Positions 32,374 to 41,385 are shown, counted from the stretch's first letter. The stretch is DNA of 64,000 nucleotides from Providencia sp. PROV188 (GCF_027595165.1 NZ_CP097291.1:2108001-2172000), one strand, 5' to 3'. Made by a program: numbers and translations. Notes: generated by a model not told the origin, from the sequence alone.

Positions 32374-32460
32374 AAGTTGTTGACTTCCATTTTAAATACA
32401 ACTAAATTACAACTTAAGGATGTTTTGAGGAGTTATTTTTATAAACAACTTTGACAACTT
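32374..32460. promoter_or_regulatory. Left-type operator region with repressor half-sites
   Basis: AAGTTGT at 32374-32380 and ACAACTT at 32409-32415, 32445-32451 and 32454-32460 match the sites beside cro. The 9-bp spaced pair is identical to the cro/cI intergenic pair. This marks the second operator of the immunity region. Confidence 0.65.
32380..32408 (+). promoter_or_regulatory. Candidate pL-type promoter
   Basis: TTGACT at -35 and TAAATT at -10 with a 17-bp spacer, flanked and overlapped by repressor half-sites. It reads into the gene at 32472 and onward to xis and int. Confidence 0.55.
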
Positions 32461-32471
32461 AGGGAGCACTT

Positions 32472-32702
32472 ATGCATACCACTCCAATAGAACCAATCGT
32501 AACCTTTAGCGTGCCAATGTCGCAGGAAGATGCGCAGGCATGGATCCTTCAAAAGGCCGCTGAATTTAAAACGCTAGATTCGCTTAAGGCTAAACAGGCT
32601 CTGTACGAGCAAGAAAAAGAAGATCTGCAGCGCAAGATTGAAAAGCTCGATGATGAGATTTTCGAGCAAACCGAACGCTGTAAAGTCACTATTAGTGCTT
32701 AG
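32472..32702 (+). CDS. Small coiled-coil early phage protein
   Basis: A 76-residue protein; the second half is a charged coiled coil (KQALYEQEKEDLQRKIEKLD). No family is recognised. It has an AGGGAG RBS and is the first gene of the left-type operon, the position of lambda N, but no Arg-rich N-like motif is seen. Confidence 0.7.
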   Translation: MHTTPIEPIVTFSVPMSQEDAQAWILQKAAEFKTLDSLKAKQALYEQEKEDLQRKIEKLDDEIFEQTERCKVTISA

Positions 32703-32729
32703 TTTATTTGATTTTTCGAGGTGATTAGC

Positions 32730-32972
32730 ATGTTCAGAGTAACAAATGAAAGCGCTGGCAATATTATTGAGCTAAAAGTCAATGGCGCCGCGGTGTGTTA
32801 CTTAAACACTAATGGTGCGGTCGCTGCTGATTACTTATCATTTATCGCTAAAACTACTGAAACCTTAATGTTGGATAGAAATTCGCTAGAACAAGAAGCT
32901 AATGCGTTCGGGAAAACCACCCAACATCAATATGGCGCATTTTCCGCAATTAAAGATCCCAAAGGTCTTTAA
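32730..32972 (+). CDS. Small early phage protein, function unknown
   Basis: An 80-residue protein beginning MFRVTNESAGNIIELKVNGA. The ATG at 32730 has GAGGTG upstream. No motif is recognised. It lies in the early-left operon, and its 3' end overlaps a convergent small gene by 23 bases. Confidence 0.65.
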   Translation: MFRVTNESAGNIIELKVNGAAVCYLNTNGAVAADYLSFIAKTTETLMLDRNSLEQEANAFGKTTQHQYGAFSAIKDPKGL

Positions 32973-33183
32973 TAAAAGAATCAACACGTATTTGGGAACT
33001 ACCTTTTGAGAGATCTAGAAAGCGATTAGCAACATCATCAGACAATTCGGTGTTCCATTTATCAAAAGAATGCTTTGGAAAATACTCAGTAAAAATACTT
33101 TGCACCGCATATTCACCACCTTTTACGTCAGTGATCATATTGCATTGATAAAGACATTTAGAAATTAAGGTTGATTTTAGCAT
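32950..33183 (-). CDS. Small protein read against the early-left operon
   Basis: A 77-residue frame (MLKSTLISKCLYQCNMITDV, ending FIKDLWDL) with protein-like composition and a weak GAGA RBS. It overlaps the end of the plus-strand neighbour. It might be expressed in the lysogen. The family is unknown. Confidence 0.45.
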   Translation of the reverse strand: MLKSTLISKCLYQCNMITDVKGGEYAVQSIFTEYFPKHSFDKWNTELSDDVANRFLDLSKGSSQIRVDSFIKDLWDL

Positions 33184-33297
33184 TTCAAATTCTCTTGGTT
33201 GTGTAGGGCTACCAAGAATACCACAGCCGCCTGATGTGGCTAAGTTAGTTCAGGCTCTCATTATCATCTCTATTGGTGTTTTAGTTATTGATAATTT

Positions 33298-33325
33298 TTG
33301 GCGGTGCCATGCCGCCTCTTTTTCT
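33298..33325 (+). terminator. Intrinsic terminator before xis
   Basis: GGCGG-TGCCATG-CCGCC followed by TCTTTTTCT on the plus strand, between the early-left genes and xis/int. Confidence 0.7.
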
Positions 33326-33326
33326 A

Positions 33327-33403
33327 AATATAAATAAGACCATTGGCGTCAGTCCATACGGGTAAATATGTGCTTAATTACTGCCAGTGGTCTTATTTAT
33401 ATT
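33327..33403. repeat. 21-bp inverted repeat upstream of xis
   Basis: AATATAAATAAGACCATTGGC (33327-33347, one mismatch to its partner) pairs with the arm at 33383-33403 across 35 bases. In the transcript this would form a long duplex 48 bases before the xis start. It may be an RNase III or regulatory site, or a Xis/Int binding region. Confidence 0.65.
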
Positions 33404-33451
33404 GTGGCTAAAATATACTTAATCTTTATGCGGCAGAATGTGGAGGTAATT

Positions 33452-33694
33452 ATGCAAATGCTAACTTTGGAGGAATGGGCGAGCGAACGTTATAGAAGTC
33501 GCCCTCCTCGACTGGGGACATTACAACGCTATGCTAGGAGTGGCTTGTTCTATCCACCAGCACAAAAAGAAGGTGGTATTTGGCGCGTGAGAGAAGATGC
33601 CGACTTAGTCGGTAATTTGACATCACCGGTTATCAATAAGAGTGATAACCCTAAATTACAAAGGATTTTAAACGATGGCTGCCCGTCCACGTAA
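33452..33694 (+). CDS. xis: Excisionase, lambda Xis-like
   Basis: An 80-residue protein (MQMLTLEEWASERYRSRPPR, then TLQRYARSGLFYPPAQKEGG) matching the lambda Xis group: LTLxEW start, RPPRLGTLQRYAR winged-helix motif, then IWRVREDADLV. It bends DNA and directs Int toward excision. The ATG at 33452 has GGAGGT upstream. It overlaps int by 20 bases, as in lambda. Confidence 0.9.
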   Translation: MQMLTLEEWASERYRSRPPRLGTLQRYARSGLFYPPAQKEGGIWRVREDADLVGNLTSPVINKSDNPKLQRILNDGCPST

Positions 33695-34817
33695 AAATAA
33701 CGTCAATATCCCTAATCTCTACCCACTATTTAGCAGAAAAGCTAACAAGGTTTATTGGCGTTATCGCCACCCTATAACTGGCAAATATCATGCCCTCGGT
33801 GACAATGAGGCTGAAGCTCGTGAAATTGCGATTGAAGCTAATAACCGGTTAGCGGAACAACGCAGCCGTCAAGTCATGGCGATCAGTGATAGGGTAGCAA
33901 GAATTAAAGGTAAAGAGATCACCGTAAATACTTGGCTAGATCGCTACTGGGTAATACAAGAAGAGCGCCTTGCTGACGGTGATATAAAACAAAACACATA
34001 TAAGCAAAAAAGAAAACCTGTGGACCTAATGCGCCACTCTCTCGCAATGAAGCCTTTGCCAGCAGTTGATGCGAGAGATATCGCATCAATACTCGATGAA
34101 TATAAATCTAATGGCCAACATCGCATGGCACAAGTTATTCGATCCGTATTAATCGATGTGTTTAAAGAGGCACAACATGCTGGTGAAGTTCCACCAGGAT
34201 ATAACCCTGCACTCGCCACTAAGCAGCCAAAACGACGGATCACCCGCCAGCGCTTAAACTTGGAAGAATGGCAAAAAATATTTGATATTGCTGATAAACA
34301 GCATAAGTATTTAGGCAATGCGATGCTATTAGCAGTAATTACCGGACAACGACTTGGCGATATTTCAGCAATGAAGTTTAGTGATATTTGGGATGACCAT
34401 TTACATATCACACAAGAAAAGACTGGGAGTAAATTAGCTATTCCATTAGCGCTAAAATCTGATGCATTGAATATGTCATTGAGAGAAGTTATTTCAAGAT
34501 GTCGTGACCGCGTTGTCAGTAAGTATCTTATCCATTATTTCCATACAACTTCTCAAGCAAATCGCGGTGAGCAAGTCACAGCAAATACAATAACAACAAA
34601 TTTTAAAAAGGCGCGAAATAAAACTGATATTGATTGGGGTGACGGAACACCAGCTTCATTTCATGAACAACGCTCTTTATCTGAAAGGCTCTATCGCGAG
34701 CAAGGGATAAACACTAAAGATTTGCTGGGTCATAAAAACCAACAGCAAACCGATAGATATAATGATGATAGGGGCAAAGATTGGTTGTATATTACTATAC
34801 ATTCTCTAATTTCATAG
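33675..34817 (+). CDS. int: Lambda-type tyrosine integrase
   Basis: A 380-residue integrase. The N-terminal arm-binding domain (RPRKNNVNIPNLYPLF, YWRYRHPITGKYHALG) and the core-binding domain precede the catalytic domain. The catalytic residues are all present: R in TGQRLGD, K in EKTGSKL, H and R in SFHEQRSLSERL, H in LLGHKNQQQ and Y in DRYNDD. It is close in layout to lambda Int, not to the e14/P21 icd integrases. Its 3' end overlaps the convergent methylase gene by 23 bases. Confidence 0.95.
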   Translation: MAARPRKNNVNIPNLYPLFSRKANKVYWRYRHPITGKYHALGDNEAEAREIAIEANNRLAEQRSRQVMAISDRVARIKGKEITVNTWLDRYWVIQEERLADGDIKQNTYKQKRKPVDLMRHSLAMKPLPAVDARDIASILDEYKSNGQHRMAQVIRSVLIDVFKEAQHAGEVPPGYNPALATKQPKRRITRQRLNLEEWQKIFDIADKQHKYLGNAMLLAVITGQRLGDISAMKFSDIWDDHLHITQEKTGSKLAIPLALKSDALNMSLREVISRCRDRVVSKYLIHYFHTTSQANRGEQVTANTITTNFKKARNKTDIDWGDGTPASFHEQRSLSERLYREQGINTKDLLGHKNQQQTDRYNDDRGKDWLYITIHSLIS

Positions 34818-35658
34818 GATTAATAACATCTGGGACTTTCATTTTTTTAGAGAAAAATATGATTTCAGGTCCCTTATAACGTTCTTGGGCACTATAGTTA
34901 ATTCCATACTCTAGTTTTCTCAAACCAGAATACATTTCGTTTATTTCAGGAGTATTATCGTATGAAACCATCCAATATTTTCTATCTAATTTTTTAATTA
35001 AATTGGCTATTTCAACATGATCATCATGCGTATAATGATTTTGATATAGCCCTTTGCCTTTTACATAATAGGGAGGATCTAGATAAGCGAATGTTTTTTT
35101 AGGAAGCTTTCCATAAACATCTTTCAAAAACACTTTAGTATCAATGTTATAAACGCTGATACTATCAGCTTTTTTAGCAATTTTATCTATTCTATATAAC
35201 AAATTTTTCTTATTGAATCTAGCATCTAACTTCCAGTCACCTTGTTGTTCCTTACCACCGATGACTCCACCTAATAAAATTCCAGACCTATTTGTTCTGT
35301 TCATAAAAAATGTCGAAAAGCCAATCTCTAATGTCGTAAATTTTTCTGGATTTGACATTATAAATTTCTGACGATGCCATTCATCAATTGTCACTTTGGT
35401 ATCATTTACTAAACGACAAAACTCATCTGGGTTTCTAGTAATAGAGTCCCAAAACGAATAGACAGAATAATTTAGATCATTCAAATGAATATGAGATACT
35501 ACATTGTTCATTAATAGGTTAATCGCTACACCAGCACCTCCAGCATACAACTCAGCATACTGCTCACCTATTAAGTCATTTTGTTCAAATAACAACCGAA
35601 TGAAAGGTGATAATTTACCTTTACCACCCGGATATCTTAAAGGGGTATAAAACCTCAT
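34795..35658 (-). CDS. DNA adenine N6-methyltransferase, Dam / D12 class
   Basis: A 287-residue methylase that transfers methyl from SAM to the N6 of adenine. Motifs: RYPGGKGKLSPFIR (SAM binding) at the N-terminus, YAELYAGGAGVAINLLMN, and the catalytic DPPY in FAYLDPPYYVKGKG. The C-terminal SAQERYKGPEIIFFSK is typical. An in-frame TTG at 35673 could extend it. It follows the ATPase gene by 45 to 60 bases, so the two are probably one operon. It overlaps the int 3' end convergently. It may protect DNA against the neighbouring nuclease-type protein, or may be a solitary phage methylase. Confidence 0.9.
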   Translation of the reverse strand: MRFYTPLRYPGGKGKLSPFIRLLFEQNDLIGEQYAELYAGGAGVAINLLMNNVVSHIHLNDLNYSVYSFWDSITRNPDEFCRLVNDTKVTIDEWHRQKFIMSNPEKFTTLEIGFSTFFMNRTNRSGILLGGVIGGKEQQGDWKLDARFNKKNLLYRIDKIAKKADSISVYNIDTKVFLKDVYGKLPKKTFAYLDPPYYVKGKGLYQNHYTHDDHVEIANLIKKLDRKYWMVSYDNTPEINEMYSGLRKLEYGINYSAQERYKGPEIIFFSKKMKVPDVINPMKLENV

Positions 35659-35718
35659 ATGCTGCCAGCCCAAAAAAGTATACTGTATATAATGCCATAT
35701 AATATCATAATACTAATA

Positions 35719-37458
35719 CTAATTCCCTAAAATAGTAGCCCTCACCTCATGACTATCTAAGTGATACTTGCTGCTTAAAATATGTACCAAACAATCAATA
35801 AATTCAGTAATAAATATTTCTACAAGTTCTGGATTATCTTTAACCCAGCATCTGTATGGATTATACCGGATTCCACCTTTATCTATAAGTTTTTGTAGTA
35901 TATTTTCCTTTGAAAAATCCTTAAAAATTTCTCTTGGCCTTCTACCTTCAACAGCTTTAAGCTGGCTTTGAAGATTTGATAAATCAATTTGATCATCATC
36001 AATATTTAGGAGTCGAATCACTTCATCTGCATTTTCTAAAAAGATATCTTTTGTATATCGGAAATCATTAGACCAAAAATCATGTTCTCTAGGTAGATTA
36101 TACAAATATTCGAATAACAACTGGTCAGGCGGTAGTTTAGTTGGAAGTTTAACTGCGTTTTTGAATTTACTAATCCTAGTAACATCACCGTCAAATACTA
36201 TTATAGAGCTATCATACAACCCAGGGAATTGCTTGTTTAAAAGCATCTTATAATTCTCACAACCTAAATTTATGTTTTTTAATGGATTAAGATAACTCTT
36301 GATTTTTTGTTTAGTAATTAAACTATTATAAAAATCATAGTTTTGTTTATCTTCAAAAAAAACATTAATTTTTTCTTGTGAGATATTGTCTTCAATACTC
36401 TTAGTTTCATTGTTCAGCTCTAACCAAATATCTTCCCATGAAAAATCATTTTTTACGACTACATCACCTCGTGTATTAGATAAATAACATACCTTATAGT
36501 ATTTACCATCTTTTTTTCCATAATCATGAATAGTGTCAATTATGCCAGGCGAATGTGAAGTCATTACAATTTGTAAATCAAAATTCCTAGCATATTTAAC
36601 TAATGTGTCAATGAGTCTTCGCTGAGCTGCGGGAAATAATCCCGCATCAATTTCATCAATGAGAATAAGACCACCATGGTAATCAGGGTAATCTTCTTTT
36701 AGCTTTTGAAAAGAATAGACTGCTTGTAATATTTGACCAATATTATCCTCACCTACTGAAACTGATTCGTGGTCATAATGCTCACCACTAACAACCATAG
36801 ATTCAATAGTTCCTGTTGTTTGCGTTAAACGACTGCCCCCAGTTCTACGGCCCAAAATATGCGAACTATCATGAATAAAATTATTCTTATTCTTTTGCAT
36901 GAATTCTTGAGTTTCTGTTGCGTCGTATTTTTTTCTTTCCGTAATAGGTGTTAATCTTTTCAGACTGAGAAAAATAACCGGGTGTGTAACCTTCCTGCTA
37001 TCACTAGCACCATTAGTTCTAGTGTTATTTCTAACTGTGGCTCTAATACCATCTTGCTCTTTAGGATCAGCTGATGTTCTAAGATATAATCGTAAGTTAA
37101 TATTGCTTAATTCCTGATTTTCAGCCCCATCAAAGATATGAAATGACGTTTTCATACTTCCACTAACATCAAACTGTTTAGATAGTCTAAAATGCTCCTT
37201 AAATTGAGACGTGAAAGCCTGACCTGCTAAGTTTTTATAGCCAGTTAAATCTATAGGCTTATTCGTAGTCGAGTCTAATTTAGTAAAATCAGTTTCAAAA
37301 TTAAAAATTTGAGCAATAATCCCCAAAATAGTTGATTTAGACGTCCCATTTTTCCCACAAATTACAGTAATTCTTTCACCAAGTTCAATTGAAATATCAT
37401 TTAGACCTCTGAATTTTTCAATATTTACTTTTCTTATTTTTGTAATAGGATTTTTCAT
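35719..37458 (-). CDS. AAA ATPase with C-terminal TOPRIM-like domain (OLD/GajA/PARIS-like)
   Basis: A 579-residue protein. The N-terminal part is an SMC/RecF-like ATPase: FRGLNDISIELGERITVICG, a Walker A variant GKNGTSKST (Ser replaces the usual Gly before Lys) and a Walker B region GGLILIDEIDAGLFP followed by QIVMTSHSPGI. The C-terminal part has NVFFEDKQNYDFYN (Glu) and SIIVFDGD (DxD), a TOPRIM-like set. OLD, GajA and fused PARIS proteins share this plan and act in anti-phage defence. No UvrD-like GajB is nearby. It lies between int and icd with the methylase. Confidence 0.75.
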   Translation of the reverse strand: MKNPITKIRKVNIEKFRGLNDISIELGERITVICGKNGTSKSTILGIIAQIFNFETDFTKLDSTTNKPIDLTGYKNLAGQAFTSQFKEHFRLSKQFDVSGSMKTSFHIFDGAENQELSNINLRLYLRTSADPKEQDGIRATVRNNTRTNGASDSRKVTHPVIFLSLKRLTPITERKKYDATETQEFMQKNKNNFIHDSSHILGRRTGGSRLTQTTGTIESMVVSGEHYDHESVSVGEDNIGQILQAVYSFQKLKEDYPDYHGGLILIDEIDAGLFPAAQRRLIDTLVKYARNFDLQIVMTSHSPGIIDTIHDYGKKDGKYYKVCYLSNTRGDVVVKNDFSWEDIWLELNNETKSIEDNISQEKINVFFEDKQNYDFYNSLITKQKIKSYLNPLKNINLGCENYKMLLNKQFPGLYDSSIIVFDGDVTRISKFKNAVKLPTKLPPDQLLFEYLYNLPREHDFWSNDFRYTKDIFLENADEVIRLLNIDDDQIDLSNLQSQLKAVEGRRPREIFKDFSKENILQKLIDKGGIRYNPYRCWVKDNPELVEIFITEFIDCLVHILSSKYHLDSHEVRATILGN

Positions 37459-37543
37459 TTTCTATTCACCAGATTTAAGATTTAAAAATCATCCATTATT
37501 GAAATAATTAATGAATAATACTTAAAAAAAAATTAAGTGCTAG

Positions 37544-37576
37544 TTTTGATAACTCATTTTGATAAAGTTTTGATAA
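37544..37576. repeat. Three TTTTGATAA repeats beside icd, candidate integrase arm sites
   Basis: TTTTGATAA occurs at 37544-37552, 37557-37565 and 37568-37576, with starts 13 and 11 bp apart. Read on the minus strand, TATCAAAACTTTA also fits the IHF consensus. Lambda's P' arm has three closely spaced arm sites and an IHF site on the int side. This would put the core near the icd stop codon. Confidence 0.45.
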
Positions 37577-37593
37577 CCAGTGCAAATACAGAA

Positions 37594-37628
37594 ATAAAAA
37601 ACGGGAGTTTTTAGGCTCCCGTTGATAA
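37594..37628 (-). terminator. icd terminator
   Basis: On the minus strand AACGGGAG and CTCCCGTT pair, followed by TTTTATTT, 18 bases past the icd stop codon. Confidence 0.85.
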
Positions 37629-37645
37629 TCACAGCACGTAATAAA

Positions 37646-38899
37646 TTACATGTGTTTAATGATTGCGTCGCCGAATTCGCTACATTTCAGTAACTTAGCG
37701 CCTTCTAATTGACGTTCGAAATCGTAAGTTACAGTCTTAGCCGCGATTGCGCCTTCCATACCTTTAACGATTAAGTCTGCCGCTTCAACCCAACCCATAT
37801 GGCGCAGCATCATCTCTGCGGACAGAATGATAGAACCTGGGTTTACTTTATCTTGGCCTGCATATTTCGGTGCCGTACCGTGAGTCGCTTCGAACAGCGC
37901 GCATTCAGAACCAATATTTGCGCCCGGTGCAATACCGATACCACCAACTTGTGCCGCTAATGCGTCAGAAATATAGTCACCGTTCAGGTTCATACACGCG
38001 ATAACATCATACTCTGCTGGACGCAGCAGGATTTGTTGTAAGAATGCATCCGCGATAACGTCTTTAACGATGATATCTTTGCCAGTTTTTGGATTCTTGA
38101 TTTTAACCCATGGACCGCCATCGATTAATTCACCACCGAATTCTTCTTGTGCTAATTGGTAACCCCAATCTTTAAATGCACCTTCAGTGAATTTCATAAT
38201 GTTGCCTTTATGAACTAAAGTCACTGAATCACGGTTATTATCGATAGCATATTCAATCGCTGCACGAACTAAACGTTTTGTACCTTCTTCAGAACATGGC
38301 TTGATACCAATACCGCAATCTTGTGGGAAACGAATTTTCGTTACGCCCATTTCGTTTTGCAGGAATTTGATCACTTTATCTGCTTCTGCACTGCCCGCTT
38401 TCCACTCAATACCTGCATAGATATCTTCTGAGTTTTCACGGAAGATCACCATATCAGTGAGTTCAGGTTGTTTAACTGGGCTTGGTGTGCCTTTGTAGTA
38501 ACGAACTGGACGTAGGCAGATGTATAAATCAAGCTGTTGACGAAGTGCAACGTTGAGGGAACGAATGCCGCCGCCAACTGGTGTGGTTAATGGGCCTTTA
38601 ATAGAAACGCGGTAATCGCGGATTAAATCGAGAGTTTCTTGAGGTAACCAAACATCTTTACCATATAACTGAGTGGATTTTTCGCCAGTATAAATTTCCA
38701 TCCAAGAAATTTTACGCTCACCGTTATAGGCTTTTTTAACTGCTGCATCGACAACTTTTAACATTGCTGGAGTGACATCAACCCCAATACCGTCACCTTC
38801 AATGAAAGGGATAATTGGGTTGTTCGGAACGTGTAATTTGCCTTTTGCATCAATGGTAATTTTAGCGCCTTCTGCCGGAACTACTACTTTGCTATCCAT
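37646..38899 (-). CDS. icd: Isocitrate dehydrogenase (NADP+)
   Basis: A 417-residue TCA-cycle enzyme converting isocitrate to 2-oxoglutarate and CO2 with NADPH formation. It is nearly collinear with E. coli Icd (MESKVVVPAQ start; 416 residues). [14 protein letters not shown] and [14 protein letters not shown] carry the active-site region, including the Ser phosphorylated by AceK in E. coli. The ATG at 38899 has GGAGAGG upstream. Its 3' end faces the prophage; icd is a known prophage target in enterobacteria, though here the gene is complete and ends normally. Confidence 0.98.
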   Translation of the reverse strand: MDSKVVVPAEGAKITIDAKGKLHVPNNPIIPFIEGDGIGVDVTPAMLKVVDAAVKKAYNGERKISWMEIYTGEKSTQLYGKDVWLPQETLDLIRDYRVSIKGPLTTPVGGGIRSLNVALRQQLDLYICLRPVRYYKGTPSPVKQPELTDMVIFRENSEDIYAGIEWKAGSAEADKVIKFLQNEMGVTKIRFPQDCGIGIKPCSEEGTKRLVRAAIEYAIDNNRDSVTLVHKGNIMKFTEGAFKDWGYQLAQEEFGGELIDGGPWVKIKNPKTGKDIIVKDVIADAFLQQILLRPAEYDVIACMNLNGDYISDALAAQVGGIGIAPGANIGSECALFEATHGTAPKYAGQDKVNPGSIILSAEMMLRHMGWVEAADLIVKGMEGAIAAKTVTYDFERQLEGAKLLKCSEFGDAIIKHM

Positions 38900-39444
38900 T
38901 AACCTCTCCTTCACTTGCGTATTTTGCTTGTTAATTTTTTGTAAGAGACCTGTCAATACTACTGCAATCTGCGTCGAACGCCAATGATTACTAAGCTAAG
39001 CTTGTATACAGATCGCATTTAACGCATTATCTCCGTGTCCAAACACTCAATAAAATCAAAACAAATTCAATATAATCATGATATTAAAAAAAATGTTAAC
39101 ACTCTAAAAAGTTAAATACTAAGCTAAATCACAACCTAAATACTGAACGACCTTATTCCATAGCTTATCTAAAATACCTTATCCAAACATTCGTACTGCT
39201 CACAGAAATTAATATATTCTCATATTATCTTTATGATTTAATAGATTTAATTAAATTATTCGCACTTAATGGTTTTAATGCACGTAAACCGAAACCGCAT
39301 TGATTTTAAACAATTTTAGATTATTGCTAATTTGATTGAATTCTATCTAGATAAATAATGAAACACCATAATAGATTAAGAAAGATAAACTTTTATTTAT
39401 TAAAAATATAATTATTAATTCAAGATAATATGAAAGGTGAATAT
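38900..39444. other. Divergent intergenic region, AT-rich
   Basis: 545 bp between the divergent icd and the 39445 gene. It is strongly AT-rich and must hold both promoters. I see no gene, clear terminator or recognisable operator in it. Confidence 0.6.
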
Positions 39445-40098
39445 ATGGAAAAGTTATCAGACTTAATCAATCTCAAACAAAAAGCATTTTCACAGCATCC
39501 TTTTTTTCACAATCCTATTAACCCATCGTTACCCATCAAGGAGTCACTGGCGTTCTTACCCAAAATAGCTTTCTTTATTTTGACGTTTGGAGACATTAAT
39601 AAATACATTCTTCCCTTTGAAAATCCTCAAGATGATTTAGAAATTGCGGTGAATAATCATGCGTTAGAAGATTCGGATCATTGGTATTGGTATATCGATG
39701 ATCTCCGCACATTGCGTATGAATGAGCCACAACTTTTTACGGATACCTTAGTATGGTTATGGTCGCCACAAATGGAAGCTAACCGTAAGCTCACCTATGA
39801 ATTAATCAGTGCCATCGTCAATCAACCTGCCAAAATTCGCTTAGCTGTCATTGAAAGCATGGAAGCAACGGGTCGCGTATTCTTTACGTACATTAATCAA
39901 CTCGCTAAATTATCTCCTGCGCCACTTAAATATTGCGGTGATCTTCATTTGGCTCACGAATCTGGTCATGCGATGGGCAGTGATGCAGAATTAATTGATA
40001 CCATTAATTATACGGATGAAGAACACATTCTTTGTGTGCATTTGATAGAGAAAATTTTTATCGCTTTCTCTCGTTTTATCGATGAAATAAATCAGTAA
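39445..40098 (+). CDS. Haem-oxygenase-like fold protein, possible metal-dependent oxidase
   Basis: A 217-residue helical protein. It has a His/Glu/Asp pattern (NNHALEDSDHWYWYIDDL near residue 70 and LHLAHESGHAMG near 175) like iron-binding haem-oxygenase-fold enzymes (PqqC/TenA/diiron type). The second motif also reads HExxH, as in zinc peptidases, but the overall helical sequence favours the oxygenase-like fold. The ATG at 39445 has AAGGTGA upstream. It lies between icd and rluE as an addition to the E. coli gene order. The substrate is not known. Confidence 0.5.
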   Translation: MEKLSDLINLKQKAFSQHPFFHNPINPSLPIKESLAFLPKIAFFILTFGDINKYILPFENPQDDLEIAVNNHALEDSDHWYWYIDDLRTLRMNEPQLFTDTLVWLWSPQMEANRKLTYELISAIVNQPAKIRLAVIESMEATGRVFFTYINQLAKLSPAPLKYCGDLHLAHESGHAMGSDAELIDTINYTDEEHILCVHLIEKIFIAFSRFIDEINQ

Positions 40099-40248
40099 GC
40101 CATAAGTCAATATCCGATAAATTAGGGAGAGCTACCTGCTGATTGCTCGTATCCCTCCCTTAAATAACCCACCCAAACAGCCTTACTTTATCGCCAAAAT
40201 ATCGCTATTCTATTGCCCATTACATGAATGACTCTCAATAAAAGTATT

Positions 40249-40899
40249 ATGAACGCACCTAATCGCAAGCATACTAAGAAAACTGCACCACATTCAAAGC
40301 AACGTCGTTCATTGGCAACGAATTCATCTTCTCGCGTGGCACGCCCAACCCAGCCGCGCAAAGTGATTATTTTCAATAAACCATTTGATGTACTCCCGCA
40401 ATTTACGGATGAGCAAGGGCGGGAAACGTTAAAAAACTATATTCCCATCTCTGATGTTTATGCTGCTGGGCGTTTGGATAGAGACAGTGAAGGTCTGTTA
40501 GTCCTCACTAATGATGGAAAATTACAAGCTCAGCTTACCCAACCGCAGAAAAAAACAGGAAAAATCTACTATGCTCAAGTAGAAGGTATCCCCGATGAAA
40601 GCGCCCTCGCAAAATTTCGTCAGGGATTAACCCTAAATGATGGACCTACCCTACCCGCAGGCATCGAGTTAGTCAGTGAGCCAGAATGGTTATGGGTACG
40701 AGTTCCACCGATCCGTGAGCGTAAGAACATTCCCACATCTTGGTTAAAGATCACGCTTTATGAAGGAAGAAATCGACAAGTTCGTCGAATGACTGCCAAT
40801 ATTGGTTTTCCCACATTGCGATTAATACGCTACGCCATGGGAAATTTTACGCTCGATAACTTATCTTCCGGCGAATGGAAGGAGGTCACTGTTGTTTAA
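40249..40899 (+). CDS. rluE: 23S rRNA pseudouridine(2457) synthase
   Basis: A 216-residue RluE, making pseudouridine 2457 in 23S rRNA. After a basic, low-complexity N-terminus come [20 protein letters not shown] and the catalytic Asp motif [18 protein letters not shown]. The C-terminal [20 protein letters not shown] is family-typical. An ATG at 40228 is also in frame; neither start has a strong RBS, and length favours 40249. It overlaps nudJ. Confidence 0.95.
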   Translation: MNAPNRKHTKKTAPHSKQRRSLATNSSSRVARPTQPRKVIIFNKPFDVLPQFTDEQGRETLKNYIPISDVYAAGRLDRDSEGLLVLTNDGKLQAQLTQPQKKTGKIYYAQVEGIPDESALAKFRQGLTLNDGPTLPAGIELVSEPEWLWVRVPPIRERKNIPTSWLKITLYEGRNRQVRRMTANIGFPTLRLIRYAMGNFTLDNLSSGEWKEVTVV

Positions 40900-41341
40900 A
40901 CCCAATGTTACTGTTGCCACCATTGTCCACGCCAAAGGGCGTTTTTTAGTGGTTGAAGAGTGGATAAATAATAACCCCACATGGAATCAACCCGCAGGAC
41001 ACCTTGAAGCCGATGAAACGTTAGTACAAGCTGCGGCTCGCGAGCTCTATGAAGAGACGGGCATTATTGGTGAGCCTCAGACATTAATTAAAATTCACCA
41101 ATGGATAGCCCCCGATAAAACCCAATTTATTCGCGTCTTATTCGCCCTTGAACTGGATGCCCCTTGCGAAACCCATCCCCACGATGATGATATCAGCGCT
41201 TGTCATTGGGTTAGCGCGGAAGACATCCTGACTAGCCAATGCCTTCGATCCCCTTTAGTGGCCCAAAGTATCCGCTGCTACCAAGAAGGTACTCGCTATC
41301 CTTTGAGCGTTTTGGCCGCCTTCGGAGAGCATTACGAATAA
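40892..41341 (+). CDS. nudJ: Nudix phosphatase NudJ
   Basis: A 149-residue Nudix hydrolase acting on thiamin pyrophosphate intermediates and nucleotides. The Nudix box is complete: [16 protein letters not shown] followed by LYEETGI. The start codon is TTG at 40892, not ATG: it gives the conserved MFKPNVTVA start and has AGGAGGT 8 bases upstream. It overlaps the rluE stop by eight bases and is co-transcribed with rluE and possibly mnmA. Confidence 0.95.
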   Translation: MFKPNVTVATIVHAKGRFLVVEEWINNNPTWNQPAGHLEADETLVQAAARELYEETGIIGEPQTLIKIHQWIAPDKTQFIRVLFALELDAPCETHPHDDDISACHWVSAEDILTSQCLRSPLVAQSIRCYQEGTRYPLSVLAAFGEHYE

Positions 41342-41385
41342 CATTATTCTCCTAACGCTGGTGCAATAAGGGGGCAACGTGCTAA

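Noticed and set aside
35640..35720. LexA box before the methylase gene (TATACTGTATATAA)
   Set aside because: Only one half fits CTGT-N8-ACAG; the other half reads CCAT. Not enough to claim SOS control.
35719..37458. Gabija system
   Set aside because: The protein resembles GajA in length and plan, but no UvrD-like GajB is nearby.
37459..38899. e14/P21-type insertion into icd
   Set aside because: The integrase is of the lambda type, icd is intact, and no duplicated icd 3' fragment is seen at the left side. Kept only as a tentative attachment-site finding.
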